From Aurifilum marmelostoma (taxonomy: Eukaryota; Ascomycota; Sordariomycetes; Diaporthales; Cryphonectriaceae): a stretch of 64,000 bases of DNA. Every line of letters begins with the position of its first letter. Positions within the stretch are counted from its first letter, which is position 1. The notes beneath the pieces were generated by a model. The model searched no databases. It was not told the origin of the DNA and worked only from the letters and a program-made list of their open reading frames with translations. Positions 48,854-60,284 of the stretch are shown here, one piece after another. The stretch spans positions 1,984,001 to 2,048,000 of the forward strand of contig JAMXSV010000010.1 of assembly GCA_027559495.1 (NCBI GenBank), read 5' to 3'. A program made the position numbers and the translations under genes.

Positions 48854-50343
48854 CTAAGCAGTGAAGGTGGAGTTGATGTCACCAAACTTGATGTTGCTGT
48901 AGATGACGCTGGCGGTGGCGTTGTTGGACTCAATGTCGGAGGGGACACCGCTGCTGGTGGCGCAGGTTCCGCGCGCGGCACCAGGCTCGGTGGAGTCGGT
49001 GGGGTAGGTCGAGTCCAGCCAGAGCATGTTGGCGTAGTGCTGTTGTTCACACATTCCAGTCAGTATTATGATGAGGTCAACGAGTCGTCTGGTGTGTTGT
49101 GGATGAAGAGATGGGGGGGGGGGGGGGGAAGGGTAAGCAGAGAAAGAAAAGGAGAGAAAGAAATACGTACGTCATCCCACAGGCTCATGACGAGGACCAT
49201 GCCGTTGGCCAGGGCAGTGCCCATACCCTCGAGGCCTCCGCGCTGGGTGAAGTAGTCGGTGTCGTTGGTGGCCTCCTTCTGGGCAGTGCAGTAGTCGGCG
49301 GTGATGGAGTTGCCAGAGGTGCCGGCCATGGTGGAGTCCGGGTTGGCGATGGTGACGCCGTCCTGGACGTAGAAGCGCTTGATCTCGGACAGCACGCCGC
49401 CCTCCTCGATGAACTGGGTCACGACGGTGAAGACCTTGGAGGTGTCGACGCCCGCGGCACCGGCGCCGTAGAAGTCGGTCACGCCCTGGCGGTAGGGGTT
49501 GAAGTCGCAGCCGTCAGGGTCGCAGGTGCCGGCGTAGCGGTCGGCCGAGTAGGTGCCGCCGCAGTCGTCGCCGTCGCACACGGTCTGGGTGCTGTTCTCG
49601 CAGGGGTGCGGGGTCAGCGCCGTGGAGATGAGGTTGGCCTCCCAGATGTCCATCTCGGCGCAGCACGAGCCCAGGTTGCCCACGCCCGAGTTGGCGTCGT
49701 TGGTGGACGGGGTCCAGCCCTCGACGTTGCCCTGGCCGCCGATGAACTTGATGTCGCGGGGGCACTGGCTGTCGCAGTAGCCCGTGCCGTACGCAGCACC
49801 GGCCTGGTTGCCCGAGTAGCGCGCCATGCCGCCGTCGGCGTCCATGGACACAAAGTACAGGGCGCCGTTCAGGCCGCAGGGCAGGTTAGACACGTCCACG
49901 TCAAAGGTGAACTCCTTGCCCAGCAGGTCGAACATCTGGTACTCGGTCTCCGAGGCCATCAGGAAGAGACGGCTGCCGACGTTGGTGTCGGTGCTCTGGG
50001 TGACAAACTGGAGGGTCAGGGCGTCGTCGGCCGAGGTGACGCCGTAGGTGGACTCGTAGTCGGCACCGTCCACGCAGCAGTTGGTGGCGCACGTCTCGTC
50101 GTCCGGGCAGAGGTCGGCGTCCCAGGTGTTGCCGGTGTAGCAGTTGGTGTAGCCAGAGACATCGTGGGTCCACCTCCAGTTGGCATCGATGACGACGGAG
50201 CCGCTGGTGTTGGTGCAGCCCGAGGCGGTGCACTGGGACCACGAGAGGGAGGGCTTGGTCTCGGTGGTGCTGGTGCAGGCTTGCTGCGCACGCACGGAGG
50301 CGGCCGCCAGGACGGCAGAAAGAAGGGCAGCTCGCTGAGCCAT
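48854..50343 (-). CDS. GH7 cellobiohydrolase without carbohydrate-binding module
   Basis: Two exons (50343-49171 and 49039-48854, 131-base intron) join in frame to 452 residues. The signal peptide is cut after Ala19, leaving the N-terminal QQACTSTTE usual for family 7 cellobiohydrolases. The catalytic motif EMDIWEAN places Glu230 (nucleophile), Asp232 and Glu235 (acid/base). Many paired cysteines and the loops GTCDPDGCDFNPYRQG and HYANMLWLDSTYPTD are as in Cel7A. The protein ends after FGDINSTF without linker or CBM1, so it is a single-domain enzyme. It is secreted and releases cellobiose from cellulose chain ends. A clear TATA box lies 165 bases upstream. The start was taken at 50343 and not at the in-frame ATG upstream, because the signal peptide begins there. 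Confidence 0.95.
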
Positions 50344-52783
50344 TGTGTTTGAAGTGAAGGTGGATAGTTGGGGGAAGGAAAAAAAAAAGAGGGACAAAAA
50401 AGAAGCGAATGTGAAGGAAGGGATAGGGAACACAGACTTGCTGGTTGCTGGTGATGATGGTGATGATGAGCCTCACATTACTTTGGAGAGGAGGGATGAG
50501 GACTATACTTTTATATCACAACATCTCCTCCTCCTTCCTGCCCTCCTCCTCGCCCTCCTGTCCTCCCAACCGCCTCCACGGCCCTTCACTCCGAAGGATC
50601 CCTTGATGGCTTGTTCCCCCATCAGGTACGATCTTCTCCATCCTCAGTCTTGGCCCTACCCAGGGGGCCGAGTGACATCTCGTCTCCCCCGCTTTGTGGG
50701 CGGCTGTCGTTTCTACTTCCTCGAATGCACTCCCACTGCAATCTTCCAAGATGGGGCTCGGAGCTGGAATAGTGTGCCAGTCCGGTCCTCCCAGGTCAGG
50801 GCCAGGATGTCAAATCCAGCGAAGGGGCAACATGTTTCTAGCCGCCACGTGAATTGTCGTCCCAACTTGAGGCAATAGACTGCCGAGAGTCCCAGCTCGC
50901 TTAGACACATCAGGACATTAACGGTACTTTCAGCCTCTTTCACACCATGTTGGTCGTTTGTCCCGATGTTTTGGCCCCCCTCCCCCCTGGGTATGGGTAT
51001 AATTAATATAACCCTTGTCCACTGTTTCCGCCTCCGGAGCAATGGCTTGGCCATCTCCCTCGCGTGTCTAGCCACAAGTTCGCTTAAATGGGAGAGGAGA
51101 GGAGCACGAGGCAGCGGAGGAAGGGAATATGCATAGTTGTTGGTGTCCCTATTGAGCCGCACGTAGACAAATACCCTGTTCCTGGCAGACTAGCCCTCGT
51201 TGGTAATTGGTGGGAATGTTCTGCGGTCTATCTGTCCGGAACGTCCGTGGTTTCGTTTCTATGGGGCGGATGGGCAGGCGATCAATGGGTCGGCTACAAC
51301 ACCACCTCCCCCCCCCCCCTGAGTGAGCCGACGACCGAGTCACATAGTAGAAGCAAATATCATAGTCTGTACGTAGAGTCTGGCTTAGTCGCTGATCTTT
51401 GTTTTGTTTTGTTTCTGGCAGAATGCAGGATGCGGCTATTCAGATCCTGGTGTGATCGACAATTTAAGCCTATATACAGTACCATGCGATCCTTGAAGGC
51501 TGCTTGGAGTCTATCTACTTGAGAAATGACGAGGTAAATTACGTCCATATAACCAATGGCGCCACGATTTTCTCTACTCAACATAGACTGATCACAGACT
51601 CTATCAGTATCTCTGAAATCCTTGCTATGGCAAGACAGAGTATTGAGCTTCACTCCTATGTGGTAATAAGTGTTTCTAGAAGCGCGTTTCACACATGAAC
51701 CCCTCAATTGTTTATTGCCGCCGGGGACGAACCTCTGTTCATCTCAAGACATGCCATACCCACCCCCTCGAAACGCATCGAGCTCCACCCGTGAGGGGGA
51801 AGCGGGGGGGGGGACCTACAGGCCTGGGCATGTCCCCAACCGAGCAAGTATATATCCTATATCCACTGCAAGTTAACAACCAGGTTCGGTCTCTCCCGCT
51901 GTTGCTTTTTATGCATTCCTACCCAACAGGGCAGGTGGTGGTGGTGTGGTGAGGTCTCAGACAGATTGCCGGCGTGGGATCCAAGATGACCACACCCAGA
52001 CAGAGCAACTTAATGCATAAGCAATATTTCAACAAGACCACAAGTCAACTAGTTTATTATTCTACGCGCCTCTTTTTTTCTAATTCACTCTCCTTTGTCA
52101 CACGCCAAGATCTGAACTTTATTCCTTGACTGTGATTTCAGGGGCCGTGTCGTCCGTCTCACGCGATGCGCTCCACCTCCGAAACTAAACGACGAAGGGT
52201 GCATCCCCCCTGAAAAGGACCAGAGAGGATAATAGATGAGATCATTGACTCTGGGTTCGGGTCTCGGTAACAATGTAGCACTGCAGAAGAAACAACTTTT
52301 CTGTTTACCTGCGCAGACTTGGCGGCGGCCCGCTGCGGCCGGCGGTAAATCACTGGACGGGCGAAACGGAAAAACTTGTTGTGTGTGTTGCCTGGGCTTG
52401 TAGGACACGGCTGCATGAAGTTCTGAATTATTCCGAATCCGTGTCATGGCAGAGGCGCATAGGGCCTTATGATGCCGTTCAGCCTTTCATGACGCAGGGG
52501 AAAGGGGCGGGTTGAGGGGAAGACGGGACAAGAGAACAGGTATCGAGCAGGACAGTTCACAAGTTGTCTGATGCTCATGTGCCTTGAGATACCATGGTTT
52601 CTGCATGCATGAGAGGAGAACCGGGTTTCCCTACAATTTTAGGTTCCTATCCATTAGATGTGCCAATACACAGAAGCTTCGTAGGTATCCGATTGCAGTT
52701 GGCCCCGCGGCTCTGTCGAACAACCCTATCTTGTCCTCCTACTAGAGCCTTGTCTCGCAGTCTACCCTGTGTCTCTCATATTC
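50344..52783. other. 2.4 kb intergenic region, GH7 promoter side
   Basis: Contains the GH7 core promoter at the left end. The remainder has only short random ORFs. No repeat or RNA gene is recognised. Confidence 0.5.
50508..50515 (-). promoter_or_regulatory. TATA box of the GH7 gene
   Basis: TATAAAAG on the minus strand, about 165 bases before the start codon at 50343. This is a strong match to the TATA consensus, as expected for a highly inducible secreted-enzyme gene. Confidence 0.6.
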
Positions 52784-55700
52784 TCAGCCCAGTCCTCTCC
52801 CCGCCGTCGTGGTCCTCGCCCACCAGGTCAGCTTCCTCAGCCCCCGTCCAGCTCCGCCCACAGAACTGCTGAACCCCGTCCCCGACCTGACAAGGTTCCG
52901 GTTCAGGTCCGGTATCTCGTACGAGCCAAAGGTGCGCTGCGCCCGCACCGTCGCCCAAAAGTCATAGCTCCTCTCCTTGCGCCGCCGCTCCCTCTCCTCC
53001 TTCTCGTCGCGCTCCCTGTCCGCCCGTCTGATCTCCTGCGCCCTGCGGCTCGCCTCCGGCTCCAGCGCCTTGAGCATGTAGACGACAAAGACCCAGGCCT
53101 TGTACAGCCTGCGGAACAGCGACTTGAAGGCCACCTGCACGTGCGAGCTGAAGGCTGCGACCAGCGTGGCGAGGATCATAAACACCGACACGGGGAGGCT
53201 GATCTCGCCGATGTAGGCCAGGCTTGGGTACTGGGAGTCTGCGCCGCCCCACTCGAGAGTGTTCATGCCGAAGAGGCTGGTGAAAAAAGACAGCGGCAGG
53301 AAGATGACGGTGAAGATGGTGAAGATCATGACCGACAGGTTCTGTGAGCTGGCCAGTTCGGTCTGCAGGCGGGACCAGCGGACGTCATCAACTTGGGCTT
53401 GTCGCTGGGCCATCTCCAGGAGTTTCTCATACTACGAAGTTGTCAGAAGCCTGATGTTCTCGAACAGGGACCTAGTCAACACCAGGAGAGGGGGCTGCGT
53501 CTCCCACTTACATCGCCTCTTGTGGCAATAACCCGCTCCAGCATCTCAGTCGTCTGAGTCTTGTACTCGGCGAGCTTGGCCAGCGCCTCCTTCAGGTACC
53601 CTTGGCCATAATGCGTCAGGTCCCTGAGACTGTCGCCAGTGTAGATCTCGACCATCTTTTCGATCATGGTCACCTGCGTGTCAAACAACCGATGAAAAGT
53701 CTTGAGCTCGTCCTCCATGTCACGTAGCTCCAACAGGGCCGAGGTGTTCTCTCGATTCTCCCGCTCGGCCCTCTCGATCTCACGCTTGTGCCGCTTCTTG
53801 ATGGATGCTGCGGTGTTGTCTTCAGGGTCTTCATCTGAATCGACATCGGCCTCCTTGAAACTCTGCATGCGGAACTTCTTGAGGTTGGACGTCATACGCT
53901 CGGTCTAGAGTCCCTCACCTGTCAGTGGGTTCCTGATGCAAGATGCTGATGGGTTCAGAGTCCACGTCAGATTTCATGTGTGACATACCAGCATACCTAT
54001 GGCCTCCTCAAAGATTCGAAATACCTCAAGATCCGGATGAGACGACCGATCAAGCAGCACCGTGACCGCATGAAGGACGACAAAGGCGGCAAGATCTAGA
54101 GCGTTCTCGCAGCGTCCTGTGAGATCACCATTGAGTTCGTGGTAGATGCTGTTCCTGAGGTCTGCTTGTTGAAACAGGGCACCCTCTGACGGGCGAGACT
54201 CTCTCTTGGGGAAGAAGGTTGTAAGGGTAGCTGTTGGCTGTCAGAAACAGACATGACACAAGTGAAAATTCCTGATTCTTGAACTCACTGGTATCGATGG
54301 CCCAGAGCCAGAGCTGATCCACCATCAGCAGATTGCCGTCCCGGAGATCAAACAATGTCTCGCTCTCCGAGTCTGAATCCATTGCATGGCCCTTGTCCCG
54401 CTCAATAGCCTCATGTAGCTGCTTCGTGCGGATCGAGAACCTCTCCGCCAGGGAGCTTATTGATTGTGCATCATCATCAAGGGGTGGAGGTGGAGGACGA
54501 GTCTTTTCTTGTTTAGTGAGCTTGTATAACATCTGGTCGTCATCCCGAGCATGTGTGTCCTTTAGTGAAGGATAGCCGAACTGGTCGAGGGTCCGGCGGC
54601 CGTTGAGAGGCGGGTCGTGTCCCAGGAATTCCCAAATCACACGAAGTTCCAAGGAGCCAAGGTTGGCGATCTCTTCAGGAACTGGCCTGGTCCGGCCATG
54701 AGCTAGCCTCTTTTCTATCAGTCTCCTGCGTCTGATCATATGCCTATATGTATCAAAGTGTAGATACGGCATATATACGTAGAGATATCTAGGCGACGGG
54801 CCATTGCTGGGCGCCGTTCCGCTCGAATGGGACAGTCGGGGTGAGGTTGCTGGGTCATCCGAGATGTAGTTGACAGCGGGTTTGATGAAGGAGGGCTGCG
54901 CTTGCGAGTGCCGGCCTTGGACATGCCTTGATACCCAGTGTTCGTTGCTAAAGAGCCTGCTGAAATCCTGGTTGTGTGTGTCCGACAGCTTGTCGAAGAT
55001 GTCCTGCGGACCTGTCAGCCCCAGCTTTTTACTTTTTCTCTCTATTATCCAGCCAGCGAGGTGTGTACTTGCCTTGACCCAGAGCGGATTCGTGAATGGT
55101 AGATGAATCCACATAAACTTTCTCCTGTTTGGGTCCGGTCTGGAGAACCCTGCGGTCAGTTCTTGTAGTATCGATGACTTGCTGAGCCTGTCAGATCGAC
55201 TTTTCTGTGCGATGCCCAGGCCCAGCCTGTCCGTATCGGGAATTCGACCTTGGTTTATGATATGATGGGCGGCTGAAGGGATTTGTTTAGGAGAGTGCTC
55301 CTGGCCTGTCGGCTCCGACTTTGTGCTTGCTGTCCGGTCTGTTCCCTTGCTCGAGGGGCGCTGATAGACGGGAGGAGAAAAAGCTGGCGATGTCTGGCTG
55401 TGCAGTAGTTTCCCAGGCGGGGTGTTTGAACCTTCGGTACCTGTGACAGGCTTGGCTGGTGCTGGAGTTACCACTATGCCAGGAGACGCAGGGCGTTCAT
55501 GTTCTGAAGAACGAGACGCCGTGCTTCGGTTCTCCTGAACATTTCCCACAACGGCCCGGCCCACAAGATTCTGGTCAGTTTGGTCCGATGGTAATTGATG
55601 GTGACTCCCCGCGCCATGGTGCCGAACTCGTCGTAGACGCTCCTCAAGACATCTTTCTGGACCCTTGGAAAGAAAATCCGAGAGGTGATGTTTGATATTG

Positions 55701-57071
55701 TAAAGTCGAACATCTGACTCAGTAGCGGCGTCAGGATCCTCGTAGAAACCAATGACTTCCACCTTGACTACGTCCTTCAGCCTGAGTGGCGTGTGCGTCG
55801 CCCGGCATAGTGTTTCAGCCTTGGCAATTGCCTCTGCAAGGTTGAGCAGATAGTTTCTCAGCGTCCGAGGGTTTGAGATGCCGAAGGAGGCGCAGTGGGC
55901 GTGGTCGCTCTCGAGTGAGGAGTAGATGATCTCTTGCCTCGCGTCGACCAGTGCGGACTTGATGGATACTAGGGGTGCTGTGAAGGACACCTCATTGGCC
56001 ATGCCCATGGCGGAACCAGAGAGCTGAGAGTCGATGGTCTCGTAGAATGTCCAGATCCGCATCTCACTTGCAATGTCGGCAAAGCCCTCGTGCATCTTCA
56101 GTAAGTCCTTGTTGCTCACTCGGAGCTCGCGGGCGATGGATCTGGGCAACGGCCTGCGAAGGTGAAGAAGAAGCTGGATACTCTCGGAAAGATGGGGCAT
56201 CGACATATAGCTCGAACCCCGGTGCGGAGTTGCTGCTCTCGCCCGTCAGTCCTAGCCTCTCGGAAGTGAATACAGAAAATAGAATCCGGAGAGACACACC
56301 AAAAAAAGATGTCCCGTGGCAGGTGTACAAGATGGGACGGTACTTGTGATTGAGACTGGCCATGAGAAGGGCCCTCTTCACCACCAGACCGCCGATACTG
56401 TGTGCGATAAAGAAGATCGGACGTGATGTCTGCTCGCTGTCTCGTGTCAGGAGGACATTCTCAAGCAGATCCAGTGCGAGACTGTCCAGGGTGACACCTT
56501 CTGAGAGCTCCCGGTGTCTGTACAGCAAGACCCTCGCTGTGTTGGCAAAACGACGGATCCCCTGCCTGACCCAGAGATGAGCAGCTTTTGGGAGATTTTC
56601 TCCAATGCCTGGAGTCAAGATGGCATCGCCAGCGAGTTCCTTGAGGGTAGGATGCGACATGAGCTCCGCGTCGTCGAGGTGGGAACCAAAGTATCCGTCT
56701 GGAAGAGGGTCTCGAGTCCACGTCTCGACGGGGTCGGCACCAGGACACGGGACGGTGATGATATCGACTTTTGTCTCATTGTAGCCTGAGCCTCCAATCT
56801 CGCCATCGATTTGAGCAAAGCCAGGCTCTGCAGCCCAGTGTGACATGCTCGTTCTGTTGGACGTGCCATCGATACTGTCCGCGCCACCTGTCGCTGCAGA
56901 CAGCTGGTGATCTTTGGCTTCAACCAGACCAGCCGTAGAACCAGGCTTTTCATCAGGCGGAGATACAAACGAGACAGGCTCAGACCGAGGGCGTTCCTCA
57001 TTGTCACCAAGAACGCCTGCAAGCCTGGTGGTCTCGTCAAGCGGTGGTAGTGCGCCAGGATCTCGCTCCAT
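52784..57071 (-). CDS. alpha/beta hydrolase fused to a CorA-like channel domain
   Basis: Five exons (57071-56300, 56232-54289, 54230-53989, 53904-53512, 53431-52784; introns 67, 58, 84, 80 bases) join in frame to 1,332 residues. The N-terminal domain is a lipase-like alpha/beta hydrolase: nucleophile Ser225 in FIAHSIGGLVVKRAL, followed across the first splice by FFATPHRGSSY, the usual continuation in this family (SERAC1/DUF676-like). A long Pro/Ser-rich linker (about 460-620) leads to a helical region (RYLYVYMPYLHFDTYR, WIHLPFTNPLWVK) and a CorA-like C-terminus: helix TQTTEMLERVIATRGD, TM1 IFTIFTVIFLPLSFFTSLFGMN with the canonical GMN (Met1173), and TM2 ISLPVSVFMILATLVAAF. The tail is charged. 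Hydrolase and channel roles are both inferred from domains. The first in-frame ATG is used. Confidence 0.85.
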
Positions 57072-58033
57072 TATCACGCCTTGGACTAACGGTTCATCTC
57101 CAAGGTTTAGACTCGTACAAATCTCGAGATCATATTAGAACGCTGTGCACAGTCGACTCGACACTCGTACGAGCAGGACAACTATACAAGAATCAAAGGC
57201 AGGAAAGGAAGGAAAGAATAAGAGAATATAATACTCGAGCCAGAGTTGATGCCTAGGATCGACGATGCTGTACTTTCATCCCTCGGGTGTGCAAGGTTGC
57301 CTGTCATATATGCATGTTGCTGACCTGCGAGCTGACCCATTCAGCCCCGTTGCAGCAGGGGGGCTTACAAGCCCACTTTGCCCATCATCTCTCAGAGTCA
57401 TCGACACCAGCGTTGCGGCTGAGGTGCACTCCAGCATCCGTTGTGGTGGTCAGAGTGGGTCATCTGCAGTGCCTTGTGGGTTGCAGACCGAGACGCCGGT
57501 CCCTCGTGACCGACAGTGCAGTGCACACGAAGACGCGCTGAAGCAGTTCACCTCGTCGATTTTTGCAAGGTATTCACCGCGCAACCGCCATGATCAGCAC
57601 CGACGTTGCAGTAGGTTCCTCAGCCTGCAGGATAAAAGCACTGACGTCTCAAGACCAGGTGGCGCAGGCGTGGCATGACCACGCAAATCCTTCTGCGGAG
57701 CAAGGCTGTGGCCATGATGAGCTCACTGGGGAGATGGATGTGAACGGGTGTGGATGGAACAAGCTTCAGTTTGGTGGTAAATTGCGAGGAAAATCAGTAC
57801 TGTTGTTAGCTGTCAATGGGGGTGTTCGGCACCGTCGCATCGACAGACCGCGGGTGTGGAGAGGGTTAGGGTCGTCACCCCAACCACCCAATTTATCTCT
57901 GCCGCTGGGGCAGTGGCTCACTTTACCCAGCGAGCCCCTTCACCAGACTGCTACAACCTGGCTGCCTTGACCTGGCGTCGGCATTCACAGCCATCACCCT
58001 GCAACATATAGTCCAGGTCTTTGGCCGCTGCCA

Positions 58034-58083
<50 letters not shown>

Positions 58084-58522
58084 ACACAACGATACGATCT
58101 ATTGCCTCGTGCACCAGAACGTATCCCTCGTCGACGGACAGATCGCTCTTGAAGTCGGTTCAAAGGTGCTCGCCTCCTCACCGAAGCGAGTCTCCGCGCA
58201 TTGCCTGCTCACGGCTACGTTGCTGGCGACCGGTCATCCACGACCAGCACCAACCTACAGGCTTCTACTCGCCGTCTACGGCCGGCGAAAGACCCTGGGT
58301 GCTGGGACATCAGTGGAACTGGAGATCGCTATAAGCGACGTGGCTGGGCTGGGCGTGCGGGAACACGACGACACGGCCGACCTGTCTTTCGACGACCCGA
58401 CTGGAGTCAAGGCTGCTCCCCATCCCGACAAGAAGCCTGGGCGGGTGGGACTTGAGGACAATTTTTTGATCGTAGACTTTATGTATCTGGATCGCTGCTG
58501 ACCACTTGTAGGCTCGTCCCCC
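57072..58522. other. 1.45 kb divergent intergenic region
   Basis: Lies between the divergent hydrolase-CorA gene and the coiled-coil orphan. Contains a (CT)n tract at 58047-58078. An open frame at 58109-58501 has no ATG near its start and is probably leader sequence. Confidence 0.5.
58047..58078 (+). repeat. (CT)n tract in a promoter or leader region
   Basis: About sixteen CT units, some 450 bases upstream of the start codon at 58523. CT-rich tracts are common in fungal core promoters. Confidence 0.85.
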
Positions 58523-59773
58523 ATGTCTAACGCCAGTCCCCCGCCTGGATCGCCAGCGCGACCGTCGACTGGCTCAAGTACGAACCCGAATACCCCAAGA
58601 TCTGCCACCCCTGAACATTCCGAGGCTGCTGCGGCGGGGCATAGTGATGAATCCAAGCGGTCCCCAGGGTCTTCTACTTCCTCTGGCGACCGAGGATATG
58701 ACCTGCAGCCTTCGTGGCCTCAGGCAGTCGACCAGACCAAGCTCCCTGCCGTAGCAAGATGGGACGACCAGTCTCTGACCAACCTTGTCCTCGACCTCCA
58801 CTGGCACCCAACATCCAAGAAAGCGTTCTTCAAGCTATGTGCTCGGGTTCCCCTCTCTGGAGGGGAACGACGTCGCGACAGTAGAACCAGCATCTACCTC
58901 TTCATCTACCCAGAGCGTATACGGAAGTTATCGATAAACCGTTACCCAAGAGAAAAGATGTTCGGTGCGGGCACACTCGTGTTGGCCTTCGAGATGGATA
59001 GACCACCTGCCCTTGTCCTACCCAAGATGCCGTGCGAGCCGGGCAAGAAGTCGGGCAAGAATTCAATGGATCGGTTCCGCGCTCTTGGAAGGCAGACCTG
59101 CTTTGCCATCCACGCCGATCTGCCTCATAGGGGACTGTCTGCTGCATGCTGTCGAGAGCTATGTGCCGCAGTCGCAGACTCAGGATTGGCCAGCCTGGAG
59201 GCTCATGCGAGTACAGCCAGCCTGTACCAGGGCCAGGGTGGGCAAATAATCGAGGCAGATGACCCCACTGGGTCCGCCGCCGATAATCCTCCCACGACAG
59301 ATGAGCCACCGCCTCGATATAACGAGCCTGCAGAGCAGTCTTCCTCTTCTCGTGCTCACGCCGTGTCACATTCAAGCCGGCATTCAACTATATGCGCAAA
59401 ACCCGCTGAGATGGGCTCAGGTCTGGGCAGGAAGCGCCGCCGCCTGAGTGACAGCAGCTCTGAAGCCAACGAGCCGATCAGCCGTAAGGTGATGCAGGAC
59501 ATGCTAGACACGAGATTCTCCGTGCTCAAACAACACTTTGATGACAGGCTGTCCGCTTTCAGGGGAGAGATGGTAGAGTTGCTGGACAGATCCGAAGCTC
59601 GGATCCTGGACTCTCTCCGTAGAGAGATGGACGAGCGCTGCGATGGGATGCAGGAGGTCCTTGAAGACAGGGTGCACGAGGAGATGGCCGAGGTGGAGGA
59701 TAGCGTCATGCGAAACATCAGCGAGATGCCTCTGCAGGCGACTCTAACATTTCCTCAGCATCCGTGGTATTGA
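58523..59773 (+). CDS. uncharacterised protein with C-terminal coiled coil
   Basis: This single exon encodes 416 residues. Residues 1-60 are disordered (Ser/Pro/Thr). A globular middle (about 75-215) has alternating strands and helices, with TSIYLFIYPERIRKLSI as its most distinctive piece. A disordered stretch (about 240-310) leads to a basic, NLS-like GRKRRRLSD and then a long amphipathic coiled coil (about 325-405; MVELLDRSEARILDSLRRE). I do not recognise the family by name, though the middle block has the look of a fungus-specific domain. The coiled coil and NLS-like motif suggest a nuclear, self-associating protein; this is inference. The start at 58523 is the first ATG in frame. Confidence 0.7.
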   Translation: MSNASPPPGSPARPSTGSSTNPNTPRSATPEHSEAAAAGHSDESKRSPGSSTSSGDRGYDLQPSWPQAVDQTKLPAVARWDDQSLTNLVLDLHWHPTSKKAFFKLCARVPLSGGERRRDSRTSIYLFIYPERIRKLSINRYPREKMFGAGTLVLAFEMDRPPALVLPKMPCEPGKKSGKNSMDRFRALGRQTCFAIHADLPHRGLSAACCRELCAAVADSGLASLEAHASTASLYQGQGGQIIEADDPTGSAADNPPTTDEPPPRYNEPAEQSSSSRAHAVSHSSRHSTICAKPAEMGSGLGRKRRRLSDSSSEANEPISRKVMQDMLDTRFSVLKQHFDDRLSAFRGEMVELLDRSEARILDSLRREMDERCDGMQEVLEDRVHEEMAEVEDSVMRNISEMPLQATLTFPQHPWY

Positions 59774-60284
59774 CCATCTCCCCTCAGATATTGGCGGCTA
59801 TCTCACCCATGTCAAGCAGCACAGGCGGCTCCAGAAGACAAATGTCCAACTCGTTTTAGACTAGCCATCAAATGAGCCATCGTCCACATGTTATTCCTAG
59901 ATCATACGGACCTTCACATCAGCATTTTTGTAGCCCAATCTTGATCGGATTTGGTCCACATGCTTCAGCAACACGGGTTTCCAGGGCGGAGCGTATTGCG
60001 ATGCTCCACGACACGCATGATATGAATCAAATGCGCGTTCGAATCTAGAATTACTCTCAGCTTACCAACCTCCTTCTACAACGTCCTCTCTCAGGAACAT
60101 GCCATATTCCTCACCAGGCAATAGAGCAGCTTGATGGTTTCACTGTGCCGCACGCTAAAATCACGTTGGGAGACCTTTTTCCTTGCCCCTCTCCCCCTTT
60201 CTCCTCTCCCTCTCTGCCTCACCTTCTCCCCTGCGACACGCCTCCTCTTGTAGACACAATCTCACCTATCACCAGCCCGTCTCA
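59774..60284. other. intergenic, 0.5 kb
   Basis: Non-coding; the last 130 bases before the ATG at 60285 are strongly pyrimidine-rich. No further feature seen. Confidence 0.5.

Noticed and set aside
49099..50352. 417-codon ORF antisense to the GH7 gene
   Set aside because: It is Val/Gly/Ala-rich as expected from the complement of GC-rich codons, and GH7 with its complete active site is the true gene.
58109..58501. 130-codon open frame upstream of the coiled-coil orphan
   Set aside because: There is no ATG near its start, and other frames are also open there; probably leader sequence.
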